DNA from: Alligator mississippiensis
Taxonomy: Eukaryota; Chordata; Crocodylia; Alligatoridae
Direction: 5' to 3'
Length of the DNA: 64,000 nucleotides
NCBI RefSeq assembly: GCF_030867095.1
Contig: NC_081828.1
Coordinates: forward strand, 204,809,978 to 204,873,977
Made by a program: the position numbers and the translations under genes. Each line of letters opens with the position of its first letter. Within the stretch, counting starts at the first letter, position 1. Under the pieces are notes generated by a model, which saw only the letters and a list, made by a program, of their open reading frames with translations, did not search any database and had not been told where the DNA came from. Shown here in pieces: positions 22,468-32,620 of this stretch.

Positions 22468-22469
22468 AT
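21951..22469 (-). pseudogene. CR1 ORF1 C-terminal part, SGNH-type esterase domain
   Basis: The open frame shows the blocks of an SGNH/GDSL hydrolase: GDSILRG near the start, HVGTNDA about 60 residues on, and DGLHLSPKG near the end (Asp and His of the catalytic set). This domain is known from ORF1 of CR1 elements of birds and reptiles, where it is thought to help bind lipid or nucleic acid. The N-terminal part of ORF1, expected to hold a zinc or plant-homeodomain-like region, is missing because of the 5' truncation. The first residues of the open frame may be chance readthrough from flanking DNA. The frame ends in a stop just before ORF2. Confidence 0.8.
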
Positions 22470-22730
22470 TGAATCTTCAAATTCAGATTTGGCTGAATTG
22501 AATCAGGGACAGTGATCTGAAGCAACGAATCGAATCACTGTCCCTGATTCGGGCTGAATCCAAATCTGAATTGAATAAGGCCCACTTCGCACACCCCTAG
22601 TTACTAGCCGCTGATGGGAGTCAGACCCTACTCCCTTTTAAGTCTCTGTAACATGGTCATTTGTAGGCATTCTGAGTCACCTGCCTGAATCAATAGTACT
22701 TGGTAGTGCTAGAGAGCTAGTACTTGAAAG

Positions 22731-22970
22731 CAGTGGTTCTCAACCTTTTTTGTACCAGGACCCGCTTGTAAACATCGATGGTCAGTCCTGACCCAGTGCT
22801 GGAAACTCTGCCAGGCTGCAAGGGAAAAGTCACATTTTCCCATGTTTTTCTCCCTTAAAGGAGAATCCATTTTCAAAGTTTGTTGATCCATTTTTAAAGT
22901 TTGTTCATGACCCTTTCATATATTCTAGCGACCAATTTTTGGATCATGGCCCATGGGTTGAGAAATTCTG
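22731..22970. mobile_element. Short hAT (Charlie-like) non-autonomous element
   Basis: Ends CAGTGGTTCTCAACC and GGTTGAGAAATTCTG form terminal inverted repeats. Flanking 8-mers cttgaaag (22723-22730) and ctttaaag (22971-22978) agree at 7 of 8. The interior shares a stretch (ccaggctgcaagg...cccatgtttttctcc) with the repeat at 58230-59190. Confidence 0.85.
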
Positions 22971-22978
22971 CTTTAAAG

Positions 22979-23989
22979 GACAAAATCCTGCTTGCTCTGC
23001 CCACATGAAGAATTCTGTTGATTTCATGTGATTTCAAATTCTGTTGATTTCTGCTCTCATGTGTAAATGCTTAGCTGATTGATGACCTGTATGGAACAAT
23101 CATATCTCAGTAAATCTCCTTGTGGGCAAGTGTCCCACAGAAACAATCACCACCATTGATTGTCACCACCACGGCCATCATTGAAGGCAGAGTCAAGTGA
23201 TGTCAAAGACTGAGCACAACATGGGAGCTGAACTACCCGCCTGTTTTCTAGCAGTGGCCCATATGACTGAAGCAGTTTGGCAGAGCAAGAGGGGAAGCTT
23301 GCTCAGGAACTGCTTGTTCCCAACCTATTCTATGGATAAGAAAAACATTTCAGTCTTCAGAAATAGTGTGTTTAATGAGACTTACAATGAATTCAACTTG
23401 CATACCAACTGTTCCTGCATAGACTCACCCCAAAAGCTTTGCTAATTATAGCCAAGGTTGATCAACACTATAGCTCTTAATGAAAGGAGAAAGTTGAGAG
23501 AGACTCGTGCAATCTCCATGCCACTTTTATGCACAGAAAGAGGAAAATCAGGTAAATGAGGCTATGTCAGTGGAGCGGAGAATGGAGGGAGAAGGGAAAG
23601 AAAATAAGAATAGTGAAAAGAAAAGTATTTAGGTGGACATGGCAGTTGGTGAAAGGGCTGTGCCTAATCCATTTAGAAACTGGGCATGGTCAGTAAGAAG
23701 CCACAAGTGAAATGTTTGCACGCAGATGTCGTAAGCCTGGACAGTAAAACAGAGGGACTAGAACAGCTGGTGCAGGATGTGAAACCAGATATATAGGGAG
23801 AGCAGAAACATGGTGGACTAGGAACCATGACTGAAACACCAGCATTGAAGGATATGCACAGCTCAAGAAAGATAGAAATAAAGGGAAAGACGATGGGATA
23901 GAACTGTATGTAAAGAAATAAGAAAGTATAGCATTGATAAACCAGAATCTCTTCAGCTTGAAATCACTTTGTGGAGGATGGTAAGAAAG
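22979..23989. other. Intergenic, nothing recognised
   Basis: About 1 kb with only short open frames and A/G-rich stretches near 23570-23640. Confidence 0.5.
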
Positions 23990-24200
23990 TTTCCATTGGG
24001 ACCCTGGAGTTTCATGGATGATAGATCTATTAATGGTTGTTGAACAGAACTATTGGCAATGCTGCCTCTGGCATCTCTAAACCTATAATGATTGATGACT
24101 GGGAGGGTTCAATGTTCTCCCTCTATAGAGATAGGTGACAGGATACTGGGCTAGATGTACCATTGGTCTTACCTGGTATGGTACTTCTATATTATTAGGG
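23990..24200 (+). mobile_element. Old CR1 3' end
   Basis: gatactgggctagatgtacc, attggtcttacctggtatgg and acttctatatta in this order are the 3' terminus of an old reptile CR1-type LINE. No coding part is retained. Confidence 0.55.
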
Positions 24201-24225
24201 TGCTGAGTCTTCTAGAGACTCCTAG

Positions 24226-24780
24226 TGTCAGATCTGGGACGAATAGAGAGTAACAGGGAGCTGGGGTGCACGTGTCCCTTTAAGAAGGAGTCTGAGAGGC
24301 AGGTTGCAGGTGGCGGAGGGGGCTGGTTGGGAACTCGCCTGATGGGAGGGGGCTGGGCTTAAGCCCTATAAGCCCTGAGCCTGAGCTGGTCTGGTAGTCC
24401 TGCCCTGAGAGCATGAAGTGAGGAGCTCCTGGCTGCAGAGCAGCCCAGCTCCTGAATAGTCTGAGAGGAAGCAACTCTTTAGGCCTGGGAACAAGGGAGG
24501 GTACCAGGGGCAAGAGGGACTTGTACCAGGGGCAGGTGGCCTTGGGTTTATGTTAAGCCCGGAGAAGGTTTGGTGCCTGCCAGAGGTTGCAAGTGCTTTT
24601 TATTAGTGTTTAGCTTTGCGCCCTGCTGAGGGCAGTCTCAAGGCATATTTAAAGAACTGGTAGCCCAGGAGGGACTAAGAGTGAGGCCCAGGGTGCTTGC
24701 CAGGGGGTGCAGATGCTTTTAATTGAGTTACACTGGCAGCTTGAGCCCTGCTGAGGGCAGGCTTAAGGCCCACTTAGACA
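24226..24780 (+). mobile_element. Possible LTR-type promoter region, unclassified
   Basis: Begins TGTCAGATC, has a CCTTTAAG word, a TATA-like box (ccctataagcc, about 24364-24374) and a GC-rich downstream part, and leads into a minisatellite. This resembles the leader of an LTR fossil, but no matching second end or duplication was found. Confidence 0.25.
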
Positions 24781-25245
24781 ACCAGTAGCCCAAGAGGGGC
24801 TGAGAGTGGGGCCCAGAGAATGGGGATCAGAAGATCCACAAGCCAAGACCCAGAAAGGGCTAGGAGTAGGATCAGAGGAGACCAGGGCAGGGCTGAGAGA
24901 GAGTGGGGCCAAGGGAAGTCTAGAAGCCAAGAGAGTGTCTGAGGGTGGGACCATAAAGTCCAGGAGCCATAGAGTGGCTGAGAGTCAGACTTGAGTGTCC
25001 ATGAGTCCAAGAGGGGCTGAGAGCCGGGCCAGAGGGTCTCTGGGCCCAGAGAAGGGGTGAAAGGTGGACCAGAGGGCCCATAAACCCAGACAGAGGTTGT
25101 GTGCAAGGCCAGGAGGTCCAAGGACCTAGAGGAGCTGCATGTGGGACCAGGGGGTCCAAGAGCCCAGGAAGGGACTGAGCATGAAACCAGAGCATCCAAG
25201 AGCCCAGGGAGAGGCTCCATATCTAAGAGTCTGGACAGAGGGGCT
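24780..25245 (+). repeat. Degenerate minisatellite, period about 40 bp
   Basis: Repeated units of the kind ccaagagcccagga-gggctgag-gtgggaccagagg-t. Clear anchors at about 25079, 25117, 25156 and 25196 give a 39-40 base period. Roughly 11-12 diverged copies. The minus strand keeps an open 148-codon frame only because the unit happens to lack stops there. Confidence 0.7.
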
Positions 25246-25829
25246 GAGAAAGGTAGCCCAGACAGGAGCTAAGAGGAATGAACCTCAAGTGACATCGGTG
25301 ATTGATAACACCAGTGAGGCATGGGGTGTGGTGTAGGGAAGGATGGAGCCATGCAATGAGCCCTTAAGGCTACAGGTGTTCTGCACTGGACAGGCCAAGA
25401 ATGCTGATTTCACATGAGGCCTGAACTGAGGAAAAAGGGTCCAGGAGAGTCCAGCAGTGATTTATACAGAATCAGGCTCACTCTAAAGCCCACAGGCATC
25501 CTCCCTTACTCTCAGTGCTTACATTTTGACTCATGGCGGGGTCTGCAAAAAAAATGGGCTGCCCATCACAATGCCCTAATGAAATCAGAGACCCCCGGAG
25601 GTTATGATTTTGAAATCTTACCGGGGGCCTCTCATCTCTTATGGGAGGGGGGAGGGGCGCAGCCTTCCTCAGCTCCCCTGTAATTCAAACCCTGCTTATG
25701 CTGCCTCTAAGAACAAGGGATGGCCAGCAAGTGATCAAGGGAGAGCTACACCAGAGCCTATCAGGCAGGGGCTGCATGGCCACTAGGGTGCATCATGGCC
25801 ACCCCTGTGGCCAGATCCAGTCATGCAGA
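25246..25829. other. Intergenic, nothing recognised
   Basis: Continues the G-rich composition of the preceding repeat and may belong to the same retroelement, but no diagnostic text is present. Confidence 0.35.
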
Positions 25830-26520
25830 GATCTCTGTAATAATATTAGTGAAATACTGCCAGAAACTGTTTCATTATGGGAGATTGTAACCTCCAAGTT
25901 ATAGAATGGAGAACAAATGTTATCGATAGTGGTAGGGCACTGATATTCCTGGTATTCTGAATACCCCGCTTCTTCACTGCATAATAACTGGAACAGCAAC
26001 AGGCAATGCTAACTTAGACTTGGTTTTGGTAACCAGTATGGAAGAACTGGTCATAGAAAATAACCTTGGGTCAAGTGATCACTACTGTAGTTGATTCAAT
26101 GTAAGTTAAGTAGACAGATCAACAGAAGTAGGCCTCTAACTAAGCTTCACAATTTCAAAAGGATGTTTGATAAACTAAGGGAACTGGTTTTGTGAACTGG
26201 ACTAAAGAGCTCAAGGACTTGAGTGTGGTGGACGTCTGGAACTTCTTCAAGTTCAAGGTTCTAAAATTATAAAGAAACTGTATCTCCAGCAAAGAGGAAA
26301 TTATGGGGGGGGGAGGCTTCAGAGTAAACGGTGGGTGCATAATCACCTCCAGAAAGAGATTAGGAATAAGTGGAGAGTCTCCAGGACTGGAGAAAAGGAC
26401 TAGTTAGGAAAGAAACTGTCCTGGAATGCAGGCATAAAGTGAGTATTGTCCAACATCAAGCTGAGTTAGACCTTGCACGTGGCATCAAATTAAACAGCAA
26501 AGATTCTCTGGCTATACAAT
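25830..26520 (+). mobile_element. Old CR1/L3-like LINE, endonuclease part of ORF2
   Basis: The translated text has GDCNLQ near 25880, then LDLVLVTSMEELV about 26010-26050 and LGSSDHY at about 26067-26085, the order seen in CR1-group endonucleases. Many breaks. Confidence 0.6.
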
Positions 26521-29070
26521 AAAAGGAAAACAAGGAAAGAAAAGCGGGGCTGCTGTGTCAGGAAGATAGGGTGAAGCTATGGCCAGTGTGAATACAGTAA
26601 CCTAAAGCAGCTAAGGTGAAGCAAAGCATTGTTTCAGCTCAACAGTAGGAACGAAACAGAACAAGAGCAAGTTGTTTTTAAGACAACGGTCACTGAGCAC
26701 ATCACTCTTGCTTAATTGGGTCTGCCATATTTAGTTCCGCTTCTGGGCTGGGTTTCAGTCTATTTGCCTGCAGTTCCTTTGTGTCTCTCCTGTTCTTTTA
26801 GGATTGCTTTTTTATCTTCCCCATCTCCATCACCCTGTGACTCTTGAACCTAGTCAAACTCATTTATTCCAGCATGGGGATTGAGGATAGACTTCAAAGC
26901 AGGTTTCTGCTTTTTCTTGTGAGCATTAGCTACTGGGTGCTCTCAGAAGTGTTTGTCCACTTTCTAGCCTGTTTGCAGGTCAGCTTTTGCTGGAATTAAC
27001 TGCTACTATTATACAGTATAGCAAACAATGCAATAACAGATAGATGGACCATATCATCTTCATAAAATATTACAGGTAGCTCTCAAATCCTTTACAGTTG
27101 TAGGTAAGGTTGTGCTCTGTATAAACCAATGGACTATTACTTTAGTTTTATAGCTCCCTTTATGCCTAAGGTGAATCATTCATCACCTCTGTAATTCCAA
27201 TGAAGTCAGCAGGGTAAAACTGTGGATGAAATAGGCCCAGCTTTATCAAGGGTACTTTACAGTGGTGAAAACCCAGTAACCATGGGCTGAGCCTTCAAAG
27301 ATATGGAGCACCTGCAAGTGGTATTAACTTCACTGGTGGTCGAAGGTGCTCAGTACACATGCACGTGCATACGCACATGCAAGACAACCAACATTATTTG
27401 TGATCAGGCCAAGAGAAGTGTGCCTTTCTTGCAGCAATTATAATGTATGCTTTATTGTATGTCTCATGATTCTGGTTAGTTAAGTTAAACGACAAGCACT
27501 ACTGTATGCACAAATACATGCATCACTGTTGGGAGTTGGTTACATGTTTACAGGCTGCAATTAGAAGTTATTATCCACATTTGTTTTCAAGTGTTTCTGA
27601 CATTAATAAAAAAGTAAACGTAATTAATTACGTTAAAGTTGTTAAAGTGAACTGGGCTTATAGGAGCTGTTAGCATGCTGGACTTAATCCAGCAGAAGTA
27701 TATTCCACTATGAGTTATGCTTTAGAATAGCAGACGCATACAGAAATAATAGGAAGAAATTGTGTAACTGGGTATCTGTAGCTTAATACATGAGCTTTGG
27801 AAATCAAAGCTGGCAATGCAAACTGTCAGGAATCTGCCAGAGAGACAGATGGCATGATGATAGGAAATGGATGGTTCTCTAAAACTCAATTATCATTCAA
27901 ATTCTGACCCTTTTTCATGATGCCAAATCATGAAAGAAATTTGTTTATCACAAGCTTTTCAGCATTGAGGTGGAAAATTGGCACTGGTGCTAGTAAATTA
28001 TTGAAATGGTGAGAAAGTTTGCAATATCTTTGGACTGAACATGGCCTTCTCTGCGTGTTTTGTTTGCCTGAATGCAAATTTGCTTTGCCACAGGAGGGTT
28101 TATGAACTTTATAAATCCTTTTAGACTATGGAAATGCTCCTGATGACACCAGAGAAGTAAGTGCTACCTGCTCTTCTCAAGTGAGATGCAATCCTGAAGC
28201 TGGCTTCTTTGTGTTTGTTTGAAGGATAAGGAAAGAAATTGTTCTAAATAGTTTTCTAGGCCACAGTGGCCTTGGGCCAACCCCAATGTTCCCAGGTTGT
28301 TTTTATTGTTGAAACACGACGTCAGCCTTGTAGTAATGAAACCACTGACATCTGACATAAAATATATGTGATGTCTTCTGTAGGAAATTCTTATCGTATC
28401 TCCAGCATCTTGATTTTCATTTTGTGATACACAGTTGATTGCCTTCCTGAGCAGCCATGCTATTACTGTCTACCAGCCAACGAGAGCACTATAGCTGTTC
28501 GCATAATTGATTTATCAGAATGCGCTGCCTTCTCAGACTGTGAGTTGTTTTAAGAGAAGCATCTGAGACACTGTACCACATCCACATTCACATATTGTTT
28601 TCCCCTTTGGCGGTGGAATGTTTGTTTCCCCGCTTGATTATTAACCACAAATTGTCAGTTTTCTCCAGACTTCTAGGGGAATTTCTATGATGCAGCCTCT
28701 TGATACTGTGCAGGTTAACAACACTGCCCTTCACTTGAGGAAAATATTCTGTGCTCTCAAGTCCTAGTACTGAGACATGGTGGGGTCCCTTCCTGGATGA
28801 ATTTCCTTAGTGGATAAAGTGAGCCCTGCCAATAGTCTGTGAATGTACTCATTAATGTGCTTATATCTGGACTCACTTGTAGGGTAGCTGGGAGCCTCAT
28901 ACAGTTAAGAAGTCATGTGTAAGCTACTAAAATACTTATCATGGAGTCTGATCATGCAGATTTTTCTCCTACAAGTAGAACTGGGAGTAACTGTGCATAA
29001 GGGCTATTCGCATTAGCAAGGGTTTGCAGGAAAGTGTCCTTAAACCTTCAAGCACAGGACACACTGGCTA
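26521..29070. other. Intergenic, nothing recognised
   Basis: About 2.5 kb of AT-rich DNA, no gene or repeat of known family supported. If conserved non-coding elements exist between the two genes this is one of the cleaner stretches to test. Confidence 0.5.
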
Positions 29071-29251
29071 GGGACATTACACATAAACTGGTTTAAGTGA
29101 TCAGAAACTGGTTTGAACCTGTAACCAAACAGATGTTCAGTGTACATAAACCAGTTTGAAAATGGCTGAAATGGGTTTGAGATCAACCTGGTTGAATGTA
29201 ATATCAGACTTAATTTATTTGGGTCAAACTAGTTTATGCGATGTCTGTCCC
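29071..29251. mobile_element. MITE-like element, 181 bp
   Basis: Left end GGGACATTACACATAAACTG and inverted right end GGGACAGACATCGCATAAAC match over most of 20 bases. The interior repeats aaccagttt-type words in both orientations. Target duplication unclear. Confidence 0.55.
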
Positions 29252-29938
29252 AGACCACTGACAAAAAACACAACGGCCAATCCCAACTCTTAAAGAGATG
29301 CCTAAATCTGAGTGGCATGTCACTAGACTGTATCTGCTTATTGAGACTGGAAACCTGTCAACCTATGGGATGAAGGAAGTTACATCAATGTGAGTGCCTT
29401 TAGTTCTCATTATCATTTTTATAAGCAGCAGGGTTATTTTTCCTGTCCAGTATTTATTTTGTTGGCAGTAGTTACAAGATATTTTCATTGTCTGACAGTA
29501 CACTTTAATATCAAATTGCTGTTTTTTCTGCATTGTCTCAGATCTGAAAACTGCGGATTACAGCTGATTCCAAGAAGTCTCCAGGTAGAGGTATGTTTTA
29601 TCAATATATTCTGCATATAAGTATTACAGGCTGGATTTCCCGCTCTGGTTAGAGAGGAAAACACTGTAAAGAGTTGAAAGGAGAAGAAAACTCCATGAGG
29701 TTCCCTGCAACTTGTTACAGCATTATGTATCTCACTTTGTACCCTACTGCTAGGTTTTTGACACCCCAACTCTCCCACCCGCTTTGAGAAATGCTGACAT
29801 AGACCTTCATAACATGAGACTTCCTTTTTTCTTCCGTGCTTTGAAAATCAGTGAGATAGTGAACATTGTTGATTTTTGCAGGATCATTATTAGCACCCAC
29901 TGGAGTGAATGAGATGGTCTTGTTTTAGGTTTTCATCA
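29252..29938. other. Intergenic, nothing recognised
   Basis: Only short frames without resemblance. Confidence 0.45.
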
Positions 29939-30208
29939 ATTCATAGATTATAGAGTCAGAAGGGACACAATGGATCATCGTGTCCGACCCCCTGCCCCTG
30001 GCAGGAAAGAGGACCAAGGTCAGACGACCCCAGCAGGTGACTGTCAAGCCTCCTCTTGAAGACCTCCAAGTTAGGTGATAGCACCACCTCTCTTGGAAGC
30101 CCATTCCAGACTCTGGCCACCCTTACTGTAAAAAATTTCTTCCTAATGTCTAACCTAAATCTACTTTCCACTAGTTTGTACCCATTATTCCTAGTTACTC
30201 CTAGGTGT
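29939..30208 (-). mobile_element. CR1 LINE 3' end
   Basis: The minus strand gives [21 protein letters not shown] and GLPREVV, the C-terminus of CR1 ORF2, followed by the CR1 3' untranslated tail and an attcatagatt-type end at 29939-29951. 5'-truncated, well preserved. Confidence 0.9.
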
Positions 30209-30954
30209 TTTGCAGATGCCTCTGCATTGGTTATATTTATTTTTGTATGTGTGTTTTAGTTGTTTGGTTTGGTTTTGTTGCAATCATATTATTTAGGACC
30301 TATTTTTTACTTGAAATGAAAGCTCAGTGTCTGCCAAATTATAAACACACATGCCCATGCCCCCAGATAATCCTTTGTGCCCGCTGAGAGGCATGCCCCC
30401 CAAAACACTGTATTATAATAACGGATTAATGGCAACGGTATCATAAAAAAGCAGATTGGTTGTGAAGAACTGCAAAGGGATAATTAATGATACATACAGA
30501 ACTTGGACATTTTGCGTGCATCCAGGTTAACAGTAAGGCTTTTGTTATGTCTGTGAATGGGAGTTAACTATCTGTATGTCTGTTTTCTTTTACGTGGAAA
30601 TCTATGGTAGCTGATTTCTTTGAGCATCAATAAAATATTGAGGCTGAGATTTGAAAAGCAGTCTAAAGCATCTTCCATTAAAATTAATGTGACTTTATGT
30701 TTAAAATTAATAAAAATACTCTTGCCTTTGTACACCTAAGAAAGTATGTGTCCAAATACTGGCGATTGCTATGCAGATTTCAGCCTGACATATTTGAGAT
30801 TTAAGGGCTGACTTAGATTTTATTTTATTTAGCTGAATAGGAGACGTCTTGTGGAGGAGCTTTGTTGTTTGCATGCTTTATCCATTCAAACTTACATGGG
30901 AAGGGCCTGCCTATCTGTTGTAGGAGGTATCTATCTGAGTGAAGGCAGAAGGCA
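30209..30954. other. Intergenic, nothing recognised
   Basis: AT-rich, no supported features. Confidence 0.45.
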
Positions 30955-31035
30955 GGTCAGTATGGCATCTTAAGACTAACCCGTTCAGTGAGGCATAAGC
31001 TTTTGTAGGGTATGGCTTGCCTCTTCAGATACTAT
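30955..31035 (-). mobile_element. Penelope-like tail fragment
   Basis: Plus strand: cttaagactaac, then gcataagcttttgtaggg and cttcagatactatg. Read on the minus strand it begins CTGAAGA and continues to AAAAGCTTATGCC, resembling the common reptile repeat with GAAAGCTTATGC. Confidence 0.5.
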
Positions 31036-31050
31036 GAACACGTCTTAGAG

Positions 31051-31561
31051 CAGGGGCGGGCAAAGTCTGGGCCACGGGCTGGATCGGACCCATGGCAGAC
31101 TCTAGTTCCCAGCAGCCCCTGCCTATGTCACTGCAGCCGGTTTCCATGGAGACCCCAGGAGCAGCGGAGCTGTGACAGCATGGGGCCACAGTTTCCATGG
31201 AAACCAGCCTCAGTAGTACTGTCAGGGTGTGCGGCTGGGCGGGGAACTGCTCCAGGACCGGGATCTTGTGGTGGTGATAGCGTGGTCTGGAGCCGGGGCA
31301 CAGCTGCAATCTGCTGCCCGCACACCCCGGGCAGGGGCACGCAGGCAGTGGATCATGGCTCTTCCCTGGCTCCAGACCACTGCGACATCCCAGCACCCGC
31401 CCCAGAGCAGCTCCCTGCCGGCCACCAACCCTGCCAGAGCTGCTGGGGTTAGTTTCCGTGGAAACCCCGGCCCCGTACCGTCGCTGCAGTGCAGGTAGGG
31501 ACTGCTGGGAAATGGAGTCCGGCCACCAGCCAGATCAGCCATTTTGCCCACCCCACCCCTG
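31051..31561. mobile_element. Non-autonomous hAT element, 511 bp
   Basis: Ends CAGGGGCGGGCAAAG and TTTTGCCCACCCCACCCCTG. Flanking 8-mers tcttagag (31043-31050) and tcttacag (31562-31569) agree at 7 of 8. The interior is GC-rich and homologous to 42555-42928. Overlapping open frames here are an effect of base composition. Confidence 0.9.
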
Positions 31562-32339
31562 TCTTACAGTGTTTGAGATGCAGGTGATGGCTAGGCTCTT
31601 CCTGGGAAAGGTGGGCCTTTTTGTTTTCTGCAGCTTATCTGATTGATATAAGTGGGAGCTGATCCAAGCTGGGGTTACTATAATTTAATTTGATGAGCTA
31701 TTTAGGTATTCTGCATCATTTTGTTTTTTTATTTATGCCATTTATGGCTGTGTACAGAAGTGTAGGCAGCCTGTTGGGGAGGCCCTCAAACTATGGCACT
31801 TTAAACAACCATAGTTAGAGCGTTTGCCTGTTGGGGGGGGAGGCTTGGAGCCTGCCTGTGCTGGCCAAGTGTCTTGACAGTGGCAGCCGTGCCTGAAGCT
31901 GAAGGGGGGAAGTGGAGCCCCCCACCTCATGGGCCTGGCCTGCCTCCCCCCAGGACCCCAGCAGGAGTATAGCTGGGTCTGCAAGGCGGGAGATGTGCCT
32001 TCCTCCCCACCTTGCCTAGCGGCACAGGGAGGAGACAGAGGTTTTCTGTCTCCTCTCTGTGATAGCCCTGAGTGTGGGGCTGGTTGCCCCCGTGAGCACC
32101 AGCCCAGCCCTGCAAAGCCACATGGGATGCAGGCAGAATCACCCCAAATTAATCCTCGCAGGGAACCTGTACACAAGTTCCCTATGGCATTCTGGCCTAG
32201 AGCGCCCTGTCTGATACTACATCAGACAAGGGTCAAATTTTTGTGTGATCGGCCATTTTAAAAGCACTCTGATTCTGTGGACAGTTGTTGTGTTATGGCT
32301 GCAGAGCATTTTTGGGGGCCTCATTGCACAAAAAATGTA
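31562..32339. other. Intergenic, GC-rich segment at about 31800-32200
   Basis: A GC-rich 400-base segment with frames open on both strands but no protein resemblance; probably part of a hAT-type repeat whose ends I cannot define. Confidence 0.35.
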
Positions 32340-32620
32340 ACTTCTGTACACACCCTTTATGTCACCCTTCCCAACAAAGGCTCGGGGCGATTTACAGCAA
32401 GAGAAATGGAACAATTTAAAAGGGCCACTAGAATAATTTAAACAAAAAAACCACAATAAAGCAGAGACCCACTAAGCAACATTTCAGTCTTGTTCTGGTT
32501 GCTAAATGCCTGCCCAAAGAGAAAGGTCTTGCAGCCCTACTGCAAGATGTCCAGGTTTTGGCTCTGGCAGGCCTGAAAGAGGGAGGGAGTTTCAGAGTTT
32601 AGGAGCTCCGGATCACAATC
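32340..32620. repeat. Dispersed repeat of unknown family
   Basis: The phrase gcctgcccaaagagaaaggtc followed by a run of ctgcaagatg and cctgaaagaggga resembles the 3' part of dispersed reptile repeats. The family is not identified. Confidence 0.3.

Larger units (their letters stand above)
18292..22599. mobile_element. Palindromic hAT-like element carrying nested SINE and CR1
   Basis: The left end starts TAGGGCTGTGCGGAGC and the right end finishes CTTCGCACACCCCTA. The flanking 8-mers are identical: gttactag at 18284-18291 and 22600-22607. The left arm (18292-18480) reappears inverted at about 18800-18892 and 22468-22599, so the bare element would be a fold-back of roughly 0.55 kb. It was then hit by a tRNA-headed SINE (18494-18690) and by a CR1 (18894-22467). 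It is the same family as 1657-2243. Its own sequence contains no transposase. Confidence 0.8.

Noticed and set aside
24774-25220. 148-codon minus-strand frame with repeating Leu/Pro/Ser text
   Set aside because: Produced by the 40-bp minisatellite; no start context or homology.
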